Assembly (NCBI GenBank): GCA_035570275.1
Contig: DATMNI010000233.1
Span: forward strand, 1 to 64,000
Direction: 5' to 3'
Source: DATMNI01 sp035570275
Lineage (GTDB): Bacteria; Acidobacteriota; Terriglobia; Bryobacterales; Bryobacteraceae
Length of the DNA stretch: 64,000 bases
Below are positions 1-8,903 of the stretch, in pieces. A model generated the notes under the pieces. The model was not told the DNA's origin and ran no database searches. It was given only the letters and a program-made list of their open reading frames with translations. Each line of letters opens with the position of its first letter. Position 1 is the first letter of the stretch. A program made the position numbers and the translations under genes.

Positions 1-209
1 CGGGGTCCGGCTTGTTGGGACACTTCCCAGAACGCCCGTTCTGGCCAATTTCCCACTCGGCGTCCAAGTTGGATGCCCAGACATCGTTCCACGCAACACA
101 ACCCGATGCAGAGGAGCACGCTGGCAATGTGGAAGCGAATCGACGGAGGGAAGGGGGGCAGACGGATATCTGCGAGGAAAGACTTCATGCAGCGACATAG
201 AATGGGTGT
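1..209. other. 5' spacer without a recognisable gene
   Basis: I see no credible coding region here; the one short ORF has no family resemblance. The stretch holds a perfect 8+2+8 palindrome, CCAGAACGCCCGTTCTGG, at 27-44. A related CCAGAA..CCGTT..GGCCA string recurs at 638-657 and 57827-57849, so this is probably debris of a dispersed repeat. The window may begin inside a larger element. Confidence 0.4.
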
Positions 210-587
210 ATGAAACGAGGCGTTCCCAAGTCGGTTGACGAGTACCTTGCTGCGCAGCCCGAGGCGGTGCGGCCGAAGCTCGAACAGGTGCGCGCCGCGA
301 TTAGGAGGGCCGTTCCGGAAGCAGTGGAGGGCATCGGGTACCGCATGCCCGGATACAAGCTGCATGGAAAGCCGATGCTGTATTTCGCCGGCTTCAAGGA
401 ACACTATTCGCTGTTTGCCGCATCGGGGACGTTCTTCGCGGCGCTGGAAGATGAGCTCAGGGGCTTTGAGCTCCGAAAGGGGACGGTCCATTTCCCACTC
501 ACCAAACCGGTTCCGGCGAAGCTAATCAGCCGGATTGCGAAGCTGCGTGCAGCTGGGATCGCCGCCACGAAAAAGCCGCTGCCGTAG
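210..587 (+). CDS. DUF1801 (YdhG-like) family protein
   Basis: This 125-residue soluble protein has the DUF1801 layout: an N-terminal helix starting VDEYLAAQPEAVRPKLEQVR, then a GYRMPGYKLHGKPMLYFAGFK block and a HYSLFAASG strand. The family is small, cytosolic and CyaY/YjbR-like in fold. Members are often labelled iron-chaperone-like, but their biochemical role is poorly defined. There is no signal peptide or membrane segment. The gene stands alone, convergent with the ankyrin gene at 716-2344. The ATG at 210 gives a normal family length; no strong Shine-Dalgarno is visible. The family call is firm; no specific function is claimed. Confidence 0.8.
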   Translation: MKRGVPKSVDEYLAAQPEAVRPKLEQVRAAIRRAVPEAVEGIGYRMPGYKLHGKPMLYFAGFKEHYSLFAASGTFFAALEDELRGFELRKGTVHFPLTKPVPAKLISRIAKLRAAGIAATKKPLP

Positions 588-715
588 GGGACAAGCGGCC
601 GCCGTGCGACATCGTTGGCTGCAAGGCAGCGATCTGCCAGAACTCCGTTTGGGCCAGTCTCAGCATAGGCGACTTCTCGTTCAGATGGACCACTCTCGAA
701 CGGCTGAACAAACTT

Positions 716-2344
716 TCACTTACGTGGCGCGTACTCCTGTAGGAGGGCGACGATCGCTTTGTGGCCCGCCTTCTCGGCCCACACCTGGGGTTTTGTCCAC
801 AACTCCGCGTCCGGTTCGACTAGGTCGGCTCCCCGCTCCAGTAATAGCTTGGCCACTTCCAGCCTTCCCCAGCGGCATGCCCACCCCAGCGGAGTGCTCT
901 GAAGCAACTCGTCGCGCACGTCCATCCTTGCGCCACGATCCAGCAAGATGCGTACGAATGCCTCGCGTTCCTCTGGCGTGACCCAGTCATACGATGCCGC
1001 GGCGTAGTGCAGTACGGTGATGCCGAAACGTCCTCTGATATTCGCATCGCACCGATCGAGTACCATGGCGAAGCAGGGAAGATAGGTGTTTCGGTCGAGG
1101 TCCCATTTCTCCGAATAAATCCACGGAATGTGATTCCAAAAGCACAGCGGGGAGGCTAGAATACCCCACCAGCGCGGATCGTCTCTCGGCCAGGCGATGC
1201 GCTCCAGCGCCATGCGCAATATGTCGGCAGAGCCGGCGCTCGCTGCCGGATCGAGGATTTCTTCGGCCACCGTTCTGCCTTCCCGTACAGTGCCTTTTGG
1301 CAGTGTGCCTGCGTCTTCCTGACGGAACATCCGCGCCGCCAGCTCGGTATCGCGGAGATAGCCGGGCGTCATGGCGTTCGGCACACCGCCGTACCGCGCC
1401 AGAAGTTCGATCATCGCCGCATCCTTCTTCCGGTAGGTGTTCCACACGCACGCCCACGCATTCGCGTCCGCTCCGTGCGCCAGCAGCATCTCCGCCATGG
1501 CGAGTTTGCCCGATTGCGTGCACTCCCGCAGCGGGCGTCCCCAGGAATGCACAATCTCGTCCGCGCCCGCTTCGCGCCTGTTCTCGTCCGGATCGAAGCC
1601 CAACTCTAAAAGCAGCTCAAGCATATCCGGACGGTCGTGCTTCACTGCGAGGGTCAGCAGACCGTCGCCAGTTAAAGGATCGCGGAGGGCTCCTTGGGCA
1701 TGGCGCTCGCGAATCCATGCCGCGTCGCCGCGCACCAGTGCGGCGGCTGCCGGTTCCATCGCAGGCTCTGGCGCTTCGGGCGCGGGCTCCGGCTCTGGCC
1801 TCTCCCGCTTCAGTTCCTGTTCGCGGATGATGCCGACGATTTCGTCGTAGCCGCGTTCTGCGGCCATCACGACGGCCTGGGTATCCTTCCGGTACGGCCA
1901 GATTCCGCTGTGCGCGTCCGCGCCGCGCTCCATCAAGAGGCGCACCATCGCGGCGTCGCGCCGTTGCACCGCGATGTGCAGCGGCAGCCGTTCGGGGTAG
2001 CCGGCCCGGTCGCGATTCACTAGCTCAGGCCGCCGTTGCAGCACGTTTCGAACGGCATCCGCGTCCCCTTGCTCCACAGCATCGTGAAGCCGGCCGATCG
2101 TCACACCGTCTACGCGCGCTTTGAGTTTCGGCCAACTGTCGAACCCATAGGCGCGTGCCAACACCAGCTGCGCGTCATGCAACGCAAAGGTGTCAAGGGG
2201 GGCACCGGGGTAATATTGCCGCACTTCGGCCACGGCGCTGGATTCTCTCGCCGCGAATCCCGTGAGCAGTTCCTTCGCCTGCCGTTTCATCTGATCAAGG
2301 TCGGGTCGCTCGGGAAGATGCCGGGCGGGCAGATGGGCGTTCAT
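716..2344 (-). CDS. Cytoplasmic ankyrin-repeat protein
   Basis: This 542-residue protein has at least three groups of ankyrin repeats: about residues 85-150 (LHIAVQRRDAAMVRLLMERGAD), 225-330 (MLELLLELGFDPDE, MAEMLLAHGADANA) and 440-535 (VRILLDRGARMDV, LEVAKLLLERGADL). The N-terminus carries a PDLDQMKRQAKELL segment that I have seen in other soil-bacterial ankyrin proteins. No signal peptide is present, so it is probably cytosolic. Ankyrin repeats are protein-binding scaffolds; the partner cannot be told from sequence. It is monocistronic, with an AAGGAGC Shine-Dalgarno just before the start at 2344. Residues about 150-225 are Pro/Glu-rich and look like a linker. Confidence 0.85.
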   Translation of the reverse strand: MNAHLPARHLPERPDLDQMKRQAKELLTGFAARESSAVAEVRQYYPGAPLDTFALHDAQLVLARAYGFDSWPKLKARVDGVTIGRLHDAVEQGDADAVRNVLQRRPELVNRDRAGYPERLPLHIAVQRRDAAMVRLLMERGADAHSGIWPYRKDTQAVVMAAERGYDEIVGIIREQELKRERPEPEPAPEAPEPAMEPAAAALVRGDAAWIRERHAQGALRDPLTGDGLLTLAVKHDRPDMLELLLELGFDPDENRREAGADEIVHSWGRPLRECTQSGKLAMAEMLLAHGADANAWACVWNTYRKKDAAMIELLARYGGVPNAMTPGYLRDTELAARMFRQEDAGTLPKGTVREGRTVAEEILDPAASAGSADILRMALERIAWPRDDPRWWGILASPLCFWNHIPWIYSEKWDLDRNTYLPCFAMVLDRCDANIRGRFGITVLHYAAASYDWVTPEEREAFVRILLDRGARMDVRDELLQSTPLGWACRWGRLEVAKLLLERGADLVEPDAELWTKPQVWAEKAGHKAIVALLQEYAPRK

Positions 2345-2697
2345 AATGAGCTCCTTTCGTGCGCCCGGTGTCCGCTCGCTCGGGCAGAAAAGAGTTCACT
2401 CAGACAAGAGTAATTTTCGTTAAACTTCAGGTGGACTCAGTCCTTCCCGCGGACACGGTGGCGCCCTGAACGCCAGTGCCAGCTTACCACACTCGGTCAT
2501 GGCTGGCTGAACCGTCGCAACGCTTGCCACGTCGTGAGATGTCGCACTCGTTCCAAGTTGACGTCTAAAGCGCATCCCGCGAATTTGACGGCCCACACGC
2601 CCTCGAAGTCTTTCTGGGAAGTTTGAACCCCACTCGGCCCGATGCTGAATCATGCCAGCCGAGGTCATATTCCCGGTCGGGCCTTATTTTAACGCCT
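2345..2697. other. Intergenic region between divergent ankyrin genes
   Basis: This 350-base spacer separates the divergent genes at 2344 and 2698 and should hold both promoters, but I cannot pick a convincing -10/-35 pair. Minus-strand translation gives an 82-codon open frame that resembles nothing I recognise and reads as decayed sequence. TTAACGCCTATG at 2689-2700 recurs at 59973-59984 and, inverted, at 57744-57755. Confidence 0.4.
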
Positions 2698-3600
2698 ATG
2701 ATAAATAGAAGTATGCCCCTCCGTGCACCGCCGCCCATCGCCACAAGTTTATTCAGCCTGGCTCTATTCAGCCTGGCGCTGCCGGGGCAGGTATCCAGCC
2801 CGTCGGAAGGCCTGCTGGACGCCGCCAGGCACGGGAACAAGGCTCAGGTGGAATCGCTTTTGAAGCAGGGCGCGCCCATCGAAGCTGCGGACAAAGACGG
2901 CCGCACACCGCTGATGCTGGCCGCCCAGTATGGCCGCGTTTCCACGGTTCAGGCGCTGCTGGCCAAGGGCGCCAGGCCGGACGCCCGCGATAACCGGGGC
3001 TGGAATGCCTTCATGCTGGCCCTGATCTCACCATCGGGCGGCGTGGTCCACACGGCGCATGATTCGGTGCTCAAACTGCTGCCCCAGCCCAACCGCTTTC
3101 GGGTAGCCATCGAGGCCGCCTGGGCTCCCGGCAAAGCCGTCTTCAGTTCCTGTTTCATGCGTTCCGAGCAACTCTCACAGCACCTCCGCGACCTCCACCC
3201 GGACGCTGTCGTGGTGGAGGCTTTCGAACGCTTCGCCGTCGCGTCCGGCCGGGACCTGATCGCGCTGGTCCACTCCAATATTCACGGAATGGCCGACATC
3301 GAAAACGCCGGCGTCTCCGAAGACGCCGATGCCATCCTCACCCTGGGCGTGGAACCCGGCGCCGCCTGTGTGCAGCAATCCGACCAGTTGAGCCTGCTCA
3401 TCCGCGCCCGGCTGGTCCGCAAAGGCGAAGCGTCCCCGGCGCTGGAGGAAGAATTCGGCGGCGGCGTGAAGATGGGAATGCGGGTGGAATTGGCCGCCAA
3501 CCCGAACCAGTATGCGCCGCTGTATCAGGCATGGGCCAAATCCCAGGCACGCCCGCTCTACTGGGCCGTATTGACCGCGCTCATGCAATCCGCGCCGTGA
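2698..3600 (+). CDS. Exported ankyrin-repeat protein
   Basis: From the ATG at 2698 this is 300 residues; an ATG at 2713 is also possible. Upstream codons to 2623 are in frame but precede the signal-peptide-like start. Residues about 5-38 form a hydrophobic export signal (SLFSLALFSLALPGQ). Two ankyrin repeats follow at about 40-105 (LLDAARHGNKAQVESLLKQGAPIEAADKDG, split here as LLDAARHGNKAQVE and SLLKQGAPIEAADKDG; then VQALLAKGARPDARDNRG). The remaining two thirds has no family I recognise. It is probably periplasmic or secreted. The next small ORF starts 21 bases after the stop and may be co-transcribed. Confidence 0.75.
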   Translation: MINRSMPLRAPPPIATSLFSLALFSLALPGQVSSPSEGLLDAARHGNKAQVESLLKQGAPIEAADKDGRTPLMLAAQYGRVSTVQALLAKGARPDARDNRGWNAFMLALISPSGGVVHTAHDSVLKLLPQPNRFRVAIEAAWAPGKAVFSSCFMRSEQLSQHLRDLHPDAVVVEAFERFAVASGRDLIALVHSNIHGMADIENAGVSEDADAILTLGVEPGAACVQQSDQLSLLIRARLVRKGEASPALEEEFGGGVKMGMRVELAANPNQYAPLYQAWAKSQARPLYWAVLTALMQSAP

Positions 3601-3621
3601 CCTGAGCCGGGGTCTGGTACA

Positions 3622-3879
3622 ATGCGGCTGAACATGCCTGCATCCGCCGCCAAAGATCCACGACAGGCCATCGGCCGCAACCCCGACCGGCTGGACCTGA
3701 CCGAGCGTCGCGCGCTGGCCGGCAAGTTCATCGCGCTGGAGATCTACACTCCCGCCACGCTCCCTTTCCGCCGCATCGAGGCTATTGGAGACTCGATGCA
3801 AGAGTGCGCGCGCATGCTGCAAGAGCGCGGCCTGGATCCGACCCAATTCGAGTACACGCGCCTGCTGCCGCCGTACTGA
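3622..3879 (+). CDS. Small conserved-looking protein of unknown function
   Basis: This 85-residue hydrophilic protein has no signal peptide. Its second half (RRIEAIGDSMQECARMLQERG followed by LDPTQFEYTRLLPPY) has the even composition of a real small protein. The GC-rich third positions match its neighbour, and it starts 21 bases after the exported ankyrin gene, which supports co-transcription. ATGs at 3622 and 3634 are both possible. I recognise no domain and propose no function. Confidence 0.55.
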   Translation: MRLNMPASAAKDPRQAIGRNPDRLDLTERRALAGKFIALEIYTPATLPFRRIEAIGDSMQECARMLQERGLDPTQFEYTRLLPPY

Positions 3880-3950
3880 CAAACGCCTGGGAGCCGCGAC
3901 CGTCAGGGAGCGGTGCCGCCGGGGTAATTCCCGATCGCAATTCGTATCGT

Positions 3951-4652
3951 TTACAAACTCCTCTTCGATTCAAGACGCATTTGGATTAGTGCACAGATTC
4001 CGCTCATCAGACCGCATACCAATAACGGAACGGCGACGGAATAGCGGAGCATGGCCGCGCCGGCGGCCGCGCCAGTGATTATCGCGAGGATGGCCCCGCC
4101 GCGCCTTTGCCAGCGAGGGTTGTCTCCGCCCGCAAGGCTTGAGTCCGCAGCGAACCCCGCGATCGTCAAAGTCAGCACGGTGGTGGTCAAATCAGGAATC
4201 GCTAGTTTCCGCACGACGGAGTTGCGAAGCCCCATCGCGAACGCAGTTAAGGCGATGACCGAGAACATCTTCTGCTTGTGGTCCGCATAAGGCGCGGTGA
4301 ATCCGATGGAGACCGCCGCTGCGAAGAAGAAAAAGATGGTCTCGATGACCAGAGCATGCGCCAGCGTCGCGCCTGAATCTTGCGGCATCATCTTCCGCGT
4401 CATCCGCCCGCCAAGAAGAGCACCCACCGCAAAACAAATCAGCGCCATGAGTGATCCGGAAACAGAGACCCCCGCGGCGCCCCCGATCGCGAATCCGAGG
4501 AAGACGACGTTGCCAGTCATGTTGGCCGTGAAAACATGGCCGAGCGCCAGAAAACTTACCGCGTCCACCATTCCGGTCACAGCTGTCATGCCTAAAAGGA
4601 TCGAGGGTGACGCACCCGTACTCGGAAGCTTTGTCTGCTGAACTTCGCTCAT
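3951..4652 (-). CDS. YoaK/DUF1275 family membrane protein
   Basis: This 233-residue polytopic protein has the DUF1275 signature near the N-terminus: GMVDAVSFLALGHVFTANMTGN. About six hydrophobic segments follow. The family sits in the inner membrane and its substrate is unknown. The start overlaps the stop of the ThrE-like gene by four bases (ATGA at 4649-4652), so the two are translationally coupled. It is the last gene of the minus-strand operon that begins near 12.4 kb. The family call is confident; the role is not known. Confidence 0.85.
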   Translation of the reverse strand: MSEVQQTKLPSTGASPSILLGMTAVTGMVDAVSFLALGHVFTANMTGNVVFLGFAIGGAAGVSVSGSLMALICFAVGALLGGRMTRKMMPQDSGATLAHALVIETIFFFFAAAVSIGFTAPYADHKQKMFSVIALTAFAMGLRNSVVRKLAIPDLTTTVLTLTIAGFAADSSLAGGDNPRWQRRGGAILAIITGAAAGAAMLRYSVAVPLLVCGLMSGICALIQMRLESKRSL

Positions 4653-5941
4653 GGCTGGGGCTCCCGGGCAGCGGTTAGGACGGCGCCGTTTCTCACCTTC
4701 GCATAGATGCTGCGGCTCAAGTGAAGGCGATCGATGACAATCTTGGGCACAATGAGTCCAAGACTCATCGCCAGAACGATCGCGAAGGCGATCATGCCGT
4801 CCGCGACGGTTGCACCCAAGAGCGGCATAGTGGTATTGGCGCTATTGGCAAGTTGCAGGAGGCCGCTGGACATCCTGAAGAGGAAGACTCCCGGCATCAG
4901 CGAAACCACTGAGGCAAAGCCTATGGCGGCGAATGGCATATGCCAACGATGAGCAACTGGAGTAAGAACCAATCCTACGAGTAGACAGGCAACGAAAGCC
5001 CCAATGGTTGCGCCGCCACCAAGCGAAAGTGTCCACCACCTCAGTGCGTGAGCAATCATCCCGATGGCAACCGGCCATCCCAACATGCGTAAGGGCATCG
5101 AGAAGAAGATGCTGAAGGCCCCAACGGCGACTCCGGCGGCGAGGATGTCAAGCCACAGGGGCACCGCCCTCCCCGGTTCGCCAACCGGTAACGAGACGCC
5201 GAGCAGGCCCAGTCCAAGCAGGAGTCCGGCTGAAATTGCCAGAACGACGAGAGCAGCGTAAAGAAGGCGAGAGGCGCCCAGACTGATCCGCGCCACGCTG
5301 AGATCCATCATGCCATTGAGCACATGCGGTCCGGGCACCAGGATCATGCATGGGCAAACAGCAACCAGGCGCAATGGCGAACTCAGTTGATACCGCACCG
5401 CGAAGGCGCCTATAATGCCGGCGAGCAGCGCCGCACAGAGCGGCTGCAGGAAAGCATTGGTGCTGTAATGCGCCAGGATGCGACGGAGAAGGGCGCCTGC
5501 CGCTGCGCTGAGAACGATGAGCATCACTGCCGCGATATGTTGAATGCCGTAAAGAACGGAAAGTGAAGCAGCCCCAGCGGCAGCAGCGAGTGCGAACAGC
5601 CAAGTAGGAGCCGGGGGTGCGTGCGAGATCCTACCGATCGTTGGCAGCGCAGCAGTTGGAGGGAGGTGGCCGGCGGTGATCTCGTCAATTGCTTTCATGG
5701 CAGAGGCGACGCGCTCCATGTGCACACCGGTGGGATTGGCGGCAACGAGAGAGGCTAATCTGGTGGTCCCTTCTGTGGCCTCAAGTTGCAATTCACCCCA
5801 ACTGGGAATGATCGTGGCGCGCAGCCCAAGACTGTTGCTGAGCCGCCCGGTTGCAGCTAACGTCTCATCCGTGGATTGTCCGTTGACGTGCAGCGCCTGT
5901 CCGAATGTGAGAACCACGTCGGCCTGCTCTTCTAGATTCAT
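4649..5941 (-). CDS. ThrE-like (DUF1212) amino-acid exporter family protein
   Basis: This 430-residue protein has the two-part ThrE architecture. A soluble N-terminal region starts with VVLTFGQALHVNGQSTDETLAA and runs into a first membrane block at about 110-260; a second membrane block follows at about 270-415. Characterised ThrE proteins export threonine and serine, but many homologues are untested, so the substrate here is inferred. The initiator ATG at 5941 overlaps the stop codon of a DoxX remnant (ATGA, 5938-5941), and the gene is coupled to the DUF1275 gene downstream. Confidence 0.82.
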   Translation of the reverse strand: MNLEEQADVVLTFGQALHVNGQSTDETLAATGRLSNSLGLRATIIPSWGELQLEATEGTTRLASLVAANPTGVHMERVASAMKAIDEITAGHLPPTAALPTIGRISHAPPAPTWLFALAAAAGAASLSVLYGIQHIAAVMLIVLSAAAGALLRRILAHYSTNAFLQPLCAALLAGIIGAFAVRYQLSSPLRLVAVCPCMILVPGPHVLNGMMDLSVARISLGASRLLYAALVVLAISAGLLLGLGLLGVSLPVGEPGRAVPLWLDILAAGVAVGAFSIFFSMPLRMLGWPVAIGMIAHALRWWTLSLGGGATIGAFVACLLVGLVLTPVAHRWHMPFAAIGFASVVSLMPGVFLFRMSSGLLQLANSANTTMPLLGATVADGMIAFAIVLAMSLGLIVPKIVIDRLHLSRSIYAKVRNGAVLTAAREPQP

Positions 5942-6023
5942 AGTCGGTTTAGGATGGCGAGGTTCTTGGAGAAATTGATGAGCTGTCCCATAAATGCCGG
6001 AGTCCCAGCGGCGCTGGCAAGCC
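5938..6023 (-). pseudogene. Remnant of a DoxX-family gene (C-terminal fragment)
   Basis: Minus-strand reading gives LASAAGTPAFMGQLINFSKN and then LAILNRL before a TGA. This closely matches the intact DoxX protein of the same operon (WLAAAGTPVFVGQLINFLKN at 7024-7494). An in-frame TAG precedes the fragment, so no full protein can be made. Its stop overlaps the thrE-like start. I read it as a decayed tandem DoxX copy, or a recombination scar from the intact gene about 1.2 kb away. Confidence 0.7.
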
Positions 6024-6036
6024 GCTACGAGGCCGT

Positions 6037-6203
6037 TTAGCGATTGATCATCCGTTGCGCGCCCTCGTTGTAACGGGCTCCTTCCACCGTGATCTCGGAT
6101 GTGGCCCTCTCAATTTCGCGGAGATCCTCTTCACTGAGTTCGATCGATGCTGCCGCGACGTTCTCCTGCAACCGATGTAGTTTCGTCGTCCCTGGAATCG
6201 GCT
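6037..6203 (-). pseudogene. Remnant of an aldo/keto reductase gene (C-terminal fragment)
   Basis: The minus strand encodes EPIPGTTKLHRLQENVAAAS and then IELSEEDLREIERATSEI, followed by TVEGARYNEG and a TAA at 6037-6039. This is the typical C-terminal end of aldo/keto reductases: the IPGTTKLHRLEEN segment, a 'ELSEEDLREI' helix and a 'VQGARY' tail. The catalytic barrel is absent; upstream sequence belongs to the aquaporin-like gene. It is a truncated remnant between two live operon genes. Confidence 0.72.
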
Positions 6204-6220
6204 CCTTTCTCAACCTCTTT

Positions 6221-7027
6221 CTAAATTCTCGCGGACGCCATTCGCCGGTCTTCCAGTGGCTCCCCGCTAACTTCAGTGCCACATAGTCTGTGCGTGAGCA
6301 CTTGGCGACGCCGTTGAAGAGTCTTGAGCAGCCTTGCTGCTGCTTCGGCTCCCACCATCGGAGCCAACAGAAACACCCAAAGCTTGTCCGTGTGTCCAGA
6401 GACCACAGCGGGCCCGAACTGACGTGCGGGATTTAGGCTGCCGCCCGTTTGTGTGCCGAGCATCGCAATGCCGAGCCCAACCAAAATCCCAACAAGCCAA
6501 GGCACGAAGGGAGCGAGCCGCGGGACAGACAGGAAGTATCCGACCGTGAAGACAATGCCACCCATGCCGGCGGCTTCGGCAAGAAACAGCGGCGCCGCTG
6601 ACCAGCTGGGAGCGGGCTGAATGACGGCGTACAACACCGGCGGCTGTTCCACGAGTCTTCCCCAAATCGCCCGAGCGGCAACCACGCCGAATACTGAGCC
6701 GAGCAGTTGCGCGCCGGCATAAGGGAGTATTCCGGCTGCAGGAAACACACCAAATCGCCACATAGCAAACGATATCGCAGGATTGGTGTGCCCGCCGCTG
6801 ATCTGGCCGACGGGACTTTTGATCAGCCCGGTCAGCAGAACTCCCACTCCCAGTCCGACGATCAGTAGTTCGACATGGATCTGTGGGAATGCGCGTGAAA
6901 TTGCTGAAGAGCCCACGACAAATCTCACAATCGTCGTTACTCCGAAAAGCAGAACGGAGGTGAGAATCAGCTCAATCGCACTGTGCCGCGCTAGCTCAAC
7001 AGATCGCGATGGTCCCGTGGCGGTCAT
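6221..7027 (-). CDS. MIP/aquaporin-family channel
   Basis: This 268-residue membrane protein carries both half-helix motifs of the aquaporin fold: GGHTNPAIS at about residue 80 and GGSLNPARQFGPAV at about 192, with six transmembrane segments around them. Family members conduct water, glycerol or small neutral solutes; selectivity cannot be assigned here. The start overlaps the stop of the DoxX gene (7024-7027). The last ~25 residues run past the normal family end toward the aldo/keto reductase remnant and may be read-through caused by the rearrangement there. Confidence 0.87.
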   Translation of the reverse strand: MTATGPSRSVELARHSAIELILTSVLLFGVTTIVRFVVGSSAISRAFPQIHVELLIVGLGVGVLLTGLIKSPVGQISGGHTNPAISFAMWRFGVFPAAGILPYAGAQLLGSVFGVVAARAIWGRLVEQPPVLYAVIQPAPSWSAAPLFLAEAAGMGGIVFTVGYFLSVPRLAPFVPWLVGILVGLGIAMLGTQTGGSLNPARQFGPAVVSGHTDKLWVFLLAPMVGAEAAARLLKTLQRRRQVLTHRLCGTEVSGEPLEDRRMASARI

Positions 7028-7494
7028 ACTCGACTCTCAGAATGCGAAGCAATCTCATCCAAGCTCCCAGAGGCCTTTCTCGCGTAGATGTTGCGGATCA
7101 ACGCGGGTTGACTCTGCGTAGATGCGACAAACAACAGACCGCCCATCATCGCGAGGTTTTTCAAAAAGTTAATGAGCTGTCCCACGAAGACTGGAGTACC
7201 TGCCGCAGCAAGCCAAAATGCGTGCCCGACGAACGTCGCCGCTACCAGGAACGCGATTAGAGCGAGGGCAGCCACCCTCTGGAATATGCCGAAAGCCAGC
7301 GCGAGCCCTCCGATGAGCTCAACGCTCCGGCCCACCAGCATAAGGAACGGAACCACGGCGGATGGCGCACCACGCGCCGCCAGCTCACGCGCAGCCTCCG
7401 TTTGGTCAATGACGCCGAGAGCATTCAGCAAGAAGACCATCGAGATCATAACGCGCGCGATCAGAATTCCGTATCGAGAGAATCGTTCCATCAC
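7024..7494 (-). CDS. DoxX family membrane protein
   Basis: This 156-residue protein has four hydrophobic segments and the DoxX pattern: GILIARVMISMVFLLNALG at the N-terminus, then FLMLVGRSVELIGGLALAFG and GTPVFVGQLINFLKNLAMMG. DoxX proteins are inner-membrane proteins often found in redox or oxidative-stress operons; their chemistry is poorly defined. It lies 6 bases after the porin gene and overlaps the aquaporin-like gene by four bases. A truncated second copy lies at 5938-6023. Confidence 0.85.
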   Translation of the reverse strand: MMERFSRYGILIARVMISMVFLLNALGVIDQTEAARELAARGAPSAVVPFLMLVGRSVELIGGLALAFGIFQRVAALALIAFLVAATFVGHAFWLAAAGTPVFVGQLINFLKNLAMMGGLLFVASTQSQPALIRNIYARKASGSLDEIASHSESRV

Positions 7495-7500
7495 AAAGCC

Positions 7501-8898
7501 TCAAAATTTGTATCCGGCCCAAAAGGCCAGGTAGTTAATGTTTCGCCCCGGGGATGCCTCTTTCAGGAACTGGCCGGCGTAAAAAATACCGTAATCCGCC
7601 TGAAGGTAAGCGTGACGATCGATCTGCCATCGAACTTCCACTCCGGGGCGATAGCCGACAAAGCGAGCCCGGCTGCCGTTGGCCGGGACGAGCAAGAACC
7701 CAGGCACTGCATAGACTCCGTCGTGGAGGCTCTCCCTCCACTGGGCGACAAGATCCGCGGAAAGCGATACGCCGCGGACAGGCTGTGTCTGAAGCCGCGG
7801 GTGGATATCAATGAAGTTCAGCGGTCCAGGGCCCGTATCGGCGAGCACTCCGAAGTAGTTCCCGATCGGAAACAGAGCATTGAACGTTCCGAGGCTATTG
7901 TGGCGAGGGTCGTCACCGCTTGAGATGTCGCTCTTCACGCTCAGCCGTGGTTTGAACGGGAGATTTGGCAGGCCGTATCCGGTGTCTGATGCGAACGTCC
8001 ACGCGCGGATGTTGCGTGACCCAAAGGTGCCGAATTGCCAGACGCCCTCATAGTCGAGATCCCAGCCGCGTTCCTTGGTCTGGACGGGACGCCAAAGTCT
8101 CGCCGCGACATTGTGCCGCAGTTCCTGCCCCGTTCCGCGGTTATATGTCGCCACCTTTCGATCAAGGCCCGCGTAGTAAACATCAATCGACAAACGACCA
8201 GTTCTGGGGCGACTTGCATAGATGCCCCAGAACGCAGTTCGATGATCCGGCGAGTTATTGAAGAAGCCAGGCTTGTCCAAGTCCGGTCGAGCGGCGAAGG
8301 CGTCGACATTCCACGAGCCGATCCGGCTCATGACTTTGAGTCCGTCGAAGCTTTGCCGGACATTCGGTCCCTCGCGGACGGAGATGAGTCTGCCCGATCC
8401 GTAGTTCAGCTCCTGCCTCCCTACGCGGAGTGCGATCCAATTTTTGCCCGAAGTGCGGGCCTCGAAGAACGCGGCCTGGAAGTCGAGTTTCTTTTCGTCG
8501 ATCGGCCTTGGTCCACCGGCCCGAAAAGACTCCAGTCCGCTTTTCAACTGCACGAACACGCGGAAATGTGGACCGAGATGCCAATCGCTGTGCAACATGT
8601 AACGCTCGAGGAAAAAAGTGTTCGTATATCGCTGCTTGCCCCAGTTATCGTTGCCGGCTTGTTCGAAGACCTCCCTGACTTCGCCTCCAATAGTCAGATA
8701 CCAATCGTCAGAGCCGAGACGTATGTACTTCAGCGGATCCCAGATGTCGTGATCGGATAAACTCCCGCGAAGGCTCGTGTCCTTGAGGACACTCCAATCC
8801 TCGTTTTCGCGCAGCAGGCTGTACGCGGGGACGGATTGCGCGTGCGCCGAAGACGCCGCCACAAACCATACAGCAAGCAACACAAGGGGGATTCGCAT
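7501..8898 (-). CDS. Alginate-export-type outer-membrane porin
   Basis: This 465-residue protein begins with a signal peptide (LVLLAVWFVAASSAHAQ) and continues as alternating amphipathic strands of an outer-membrane barrel. It ends in aromatic residues (FWAGYKF), typical of a barrel C-terminus. The WYLTIGGEVREVFE start and the GRQELNYGSGRLISVREGPN segment fit the alginate-export (AlgE-like) porin family. No alginate genes are nearby, so here it more likely passes some other anionic or aromatic compound linked to the operon. It lies 5 bases after the VOC gene and 6 before doxX. Confidence 0.82.
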   Translation of the reverse strand: MRIPLVLLAVWFVAASSAHAQSVPAYSLLRENEDWSVLKDTSLRGSLSDHDIWDPLKYIRLGSDDWYLTIGGEVREVFEQAGNDNWGKQRYTNTFFLERYMLHSDWHLGPHFRVFVQLKSGLESFRAGGPRPIDEKKLDFQAAFFEARTSGKNWIALRVGRQELNYGSGRLISVREGPNVRQSFDGLKVMSRIGSWNVDAFAARPDLDKPGFFNNSPDHRTAFWGIYASRPRTGRLSIDVYYAGLDRKVATYNRGTGQELRHNVAARLWRPVQTKERGWDLDYEGVWQFGTFGSRNIRAWTFASDTGYGLPNLPFKPRLSVKSDISSGDDPRHNSLGTFNALFPIGNYFGVLADTGPGPLNFIDIHPRLQTQPVRGVSLSADLVAQWRESLHDGVYAVPGFLLVPANGSRARFVGYRPGVEVRWQIDRHAYLQADYGIFYAGQFLKEASPGRNINYLAFWAGYKF

Positions 8899-8903
8899 AA
8901 CAT

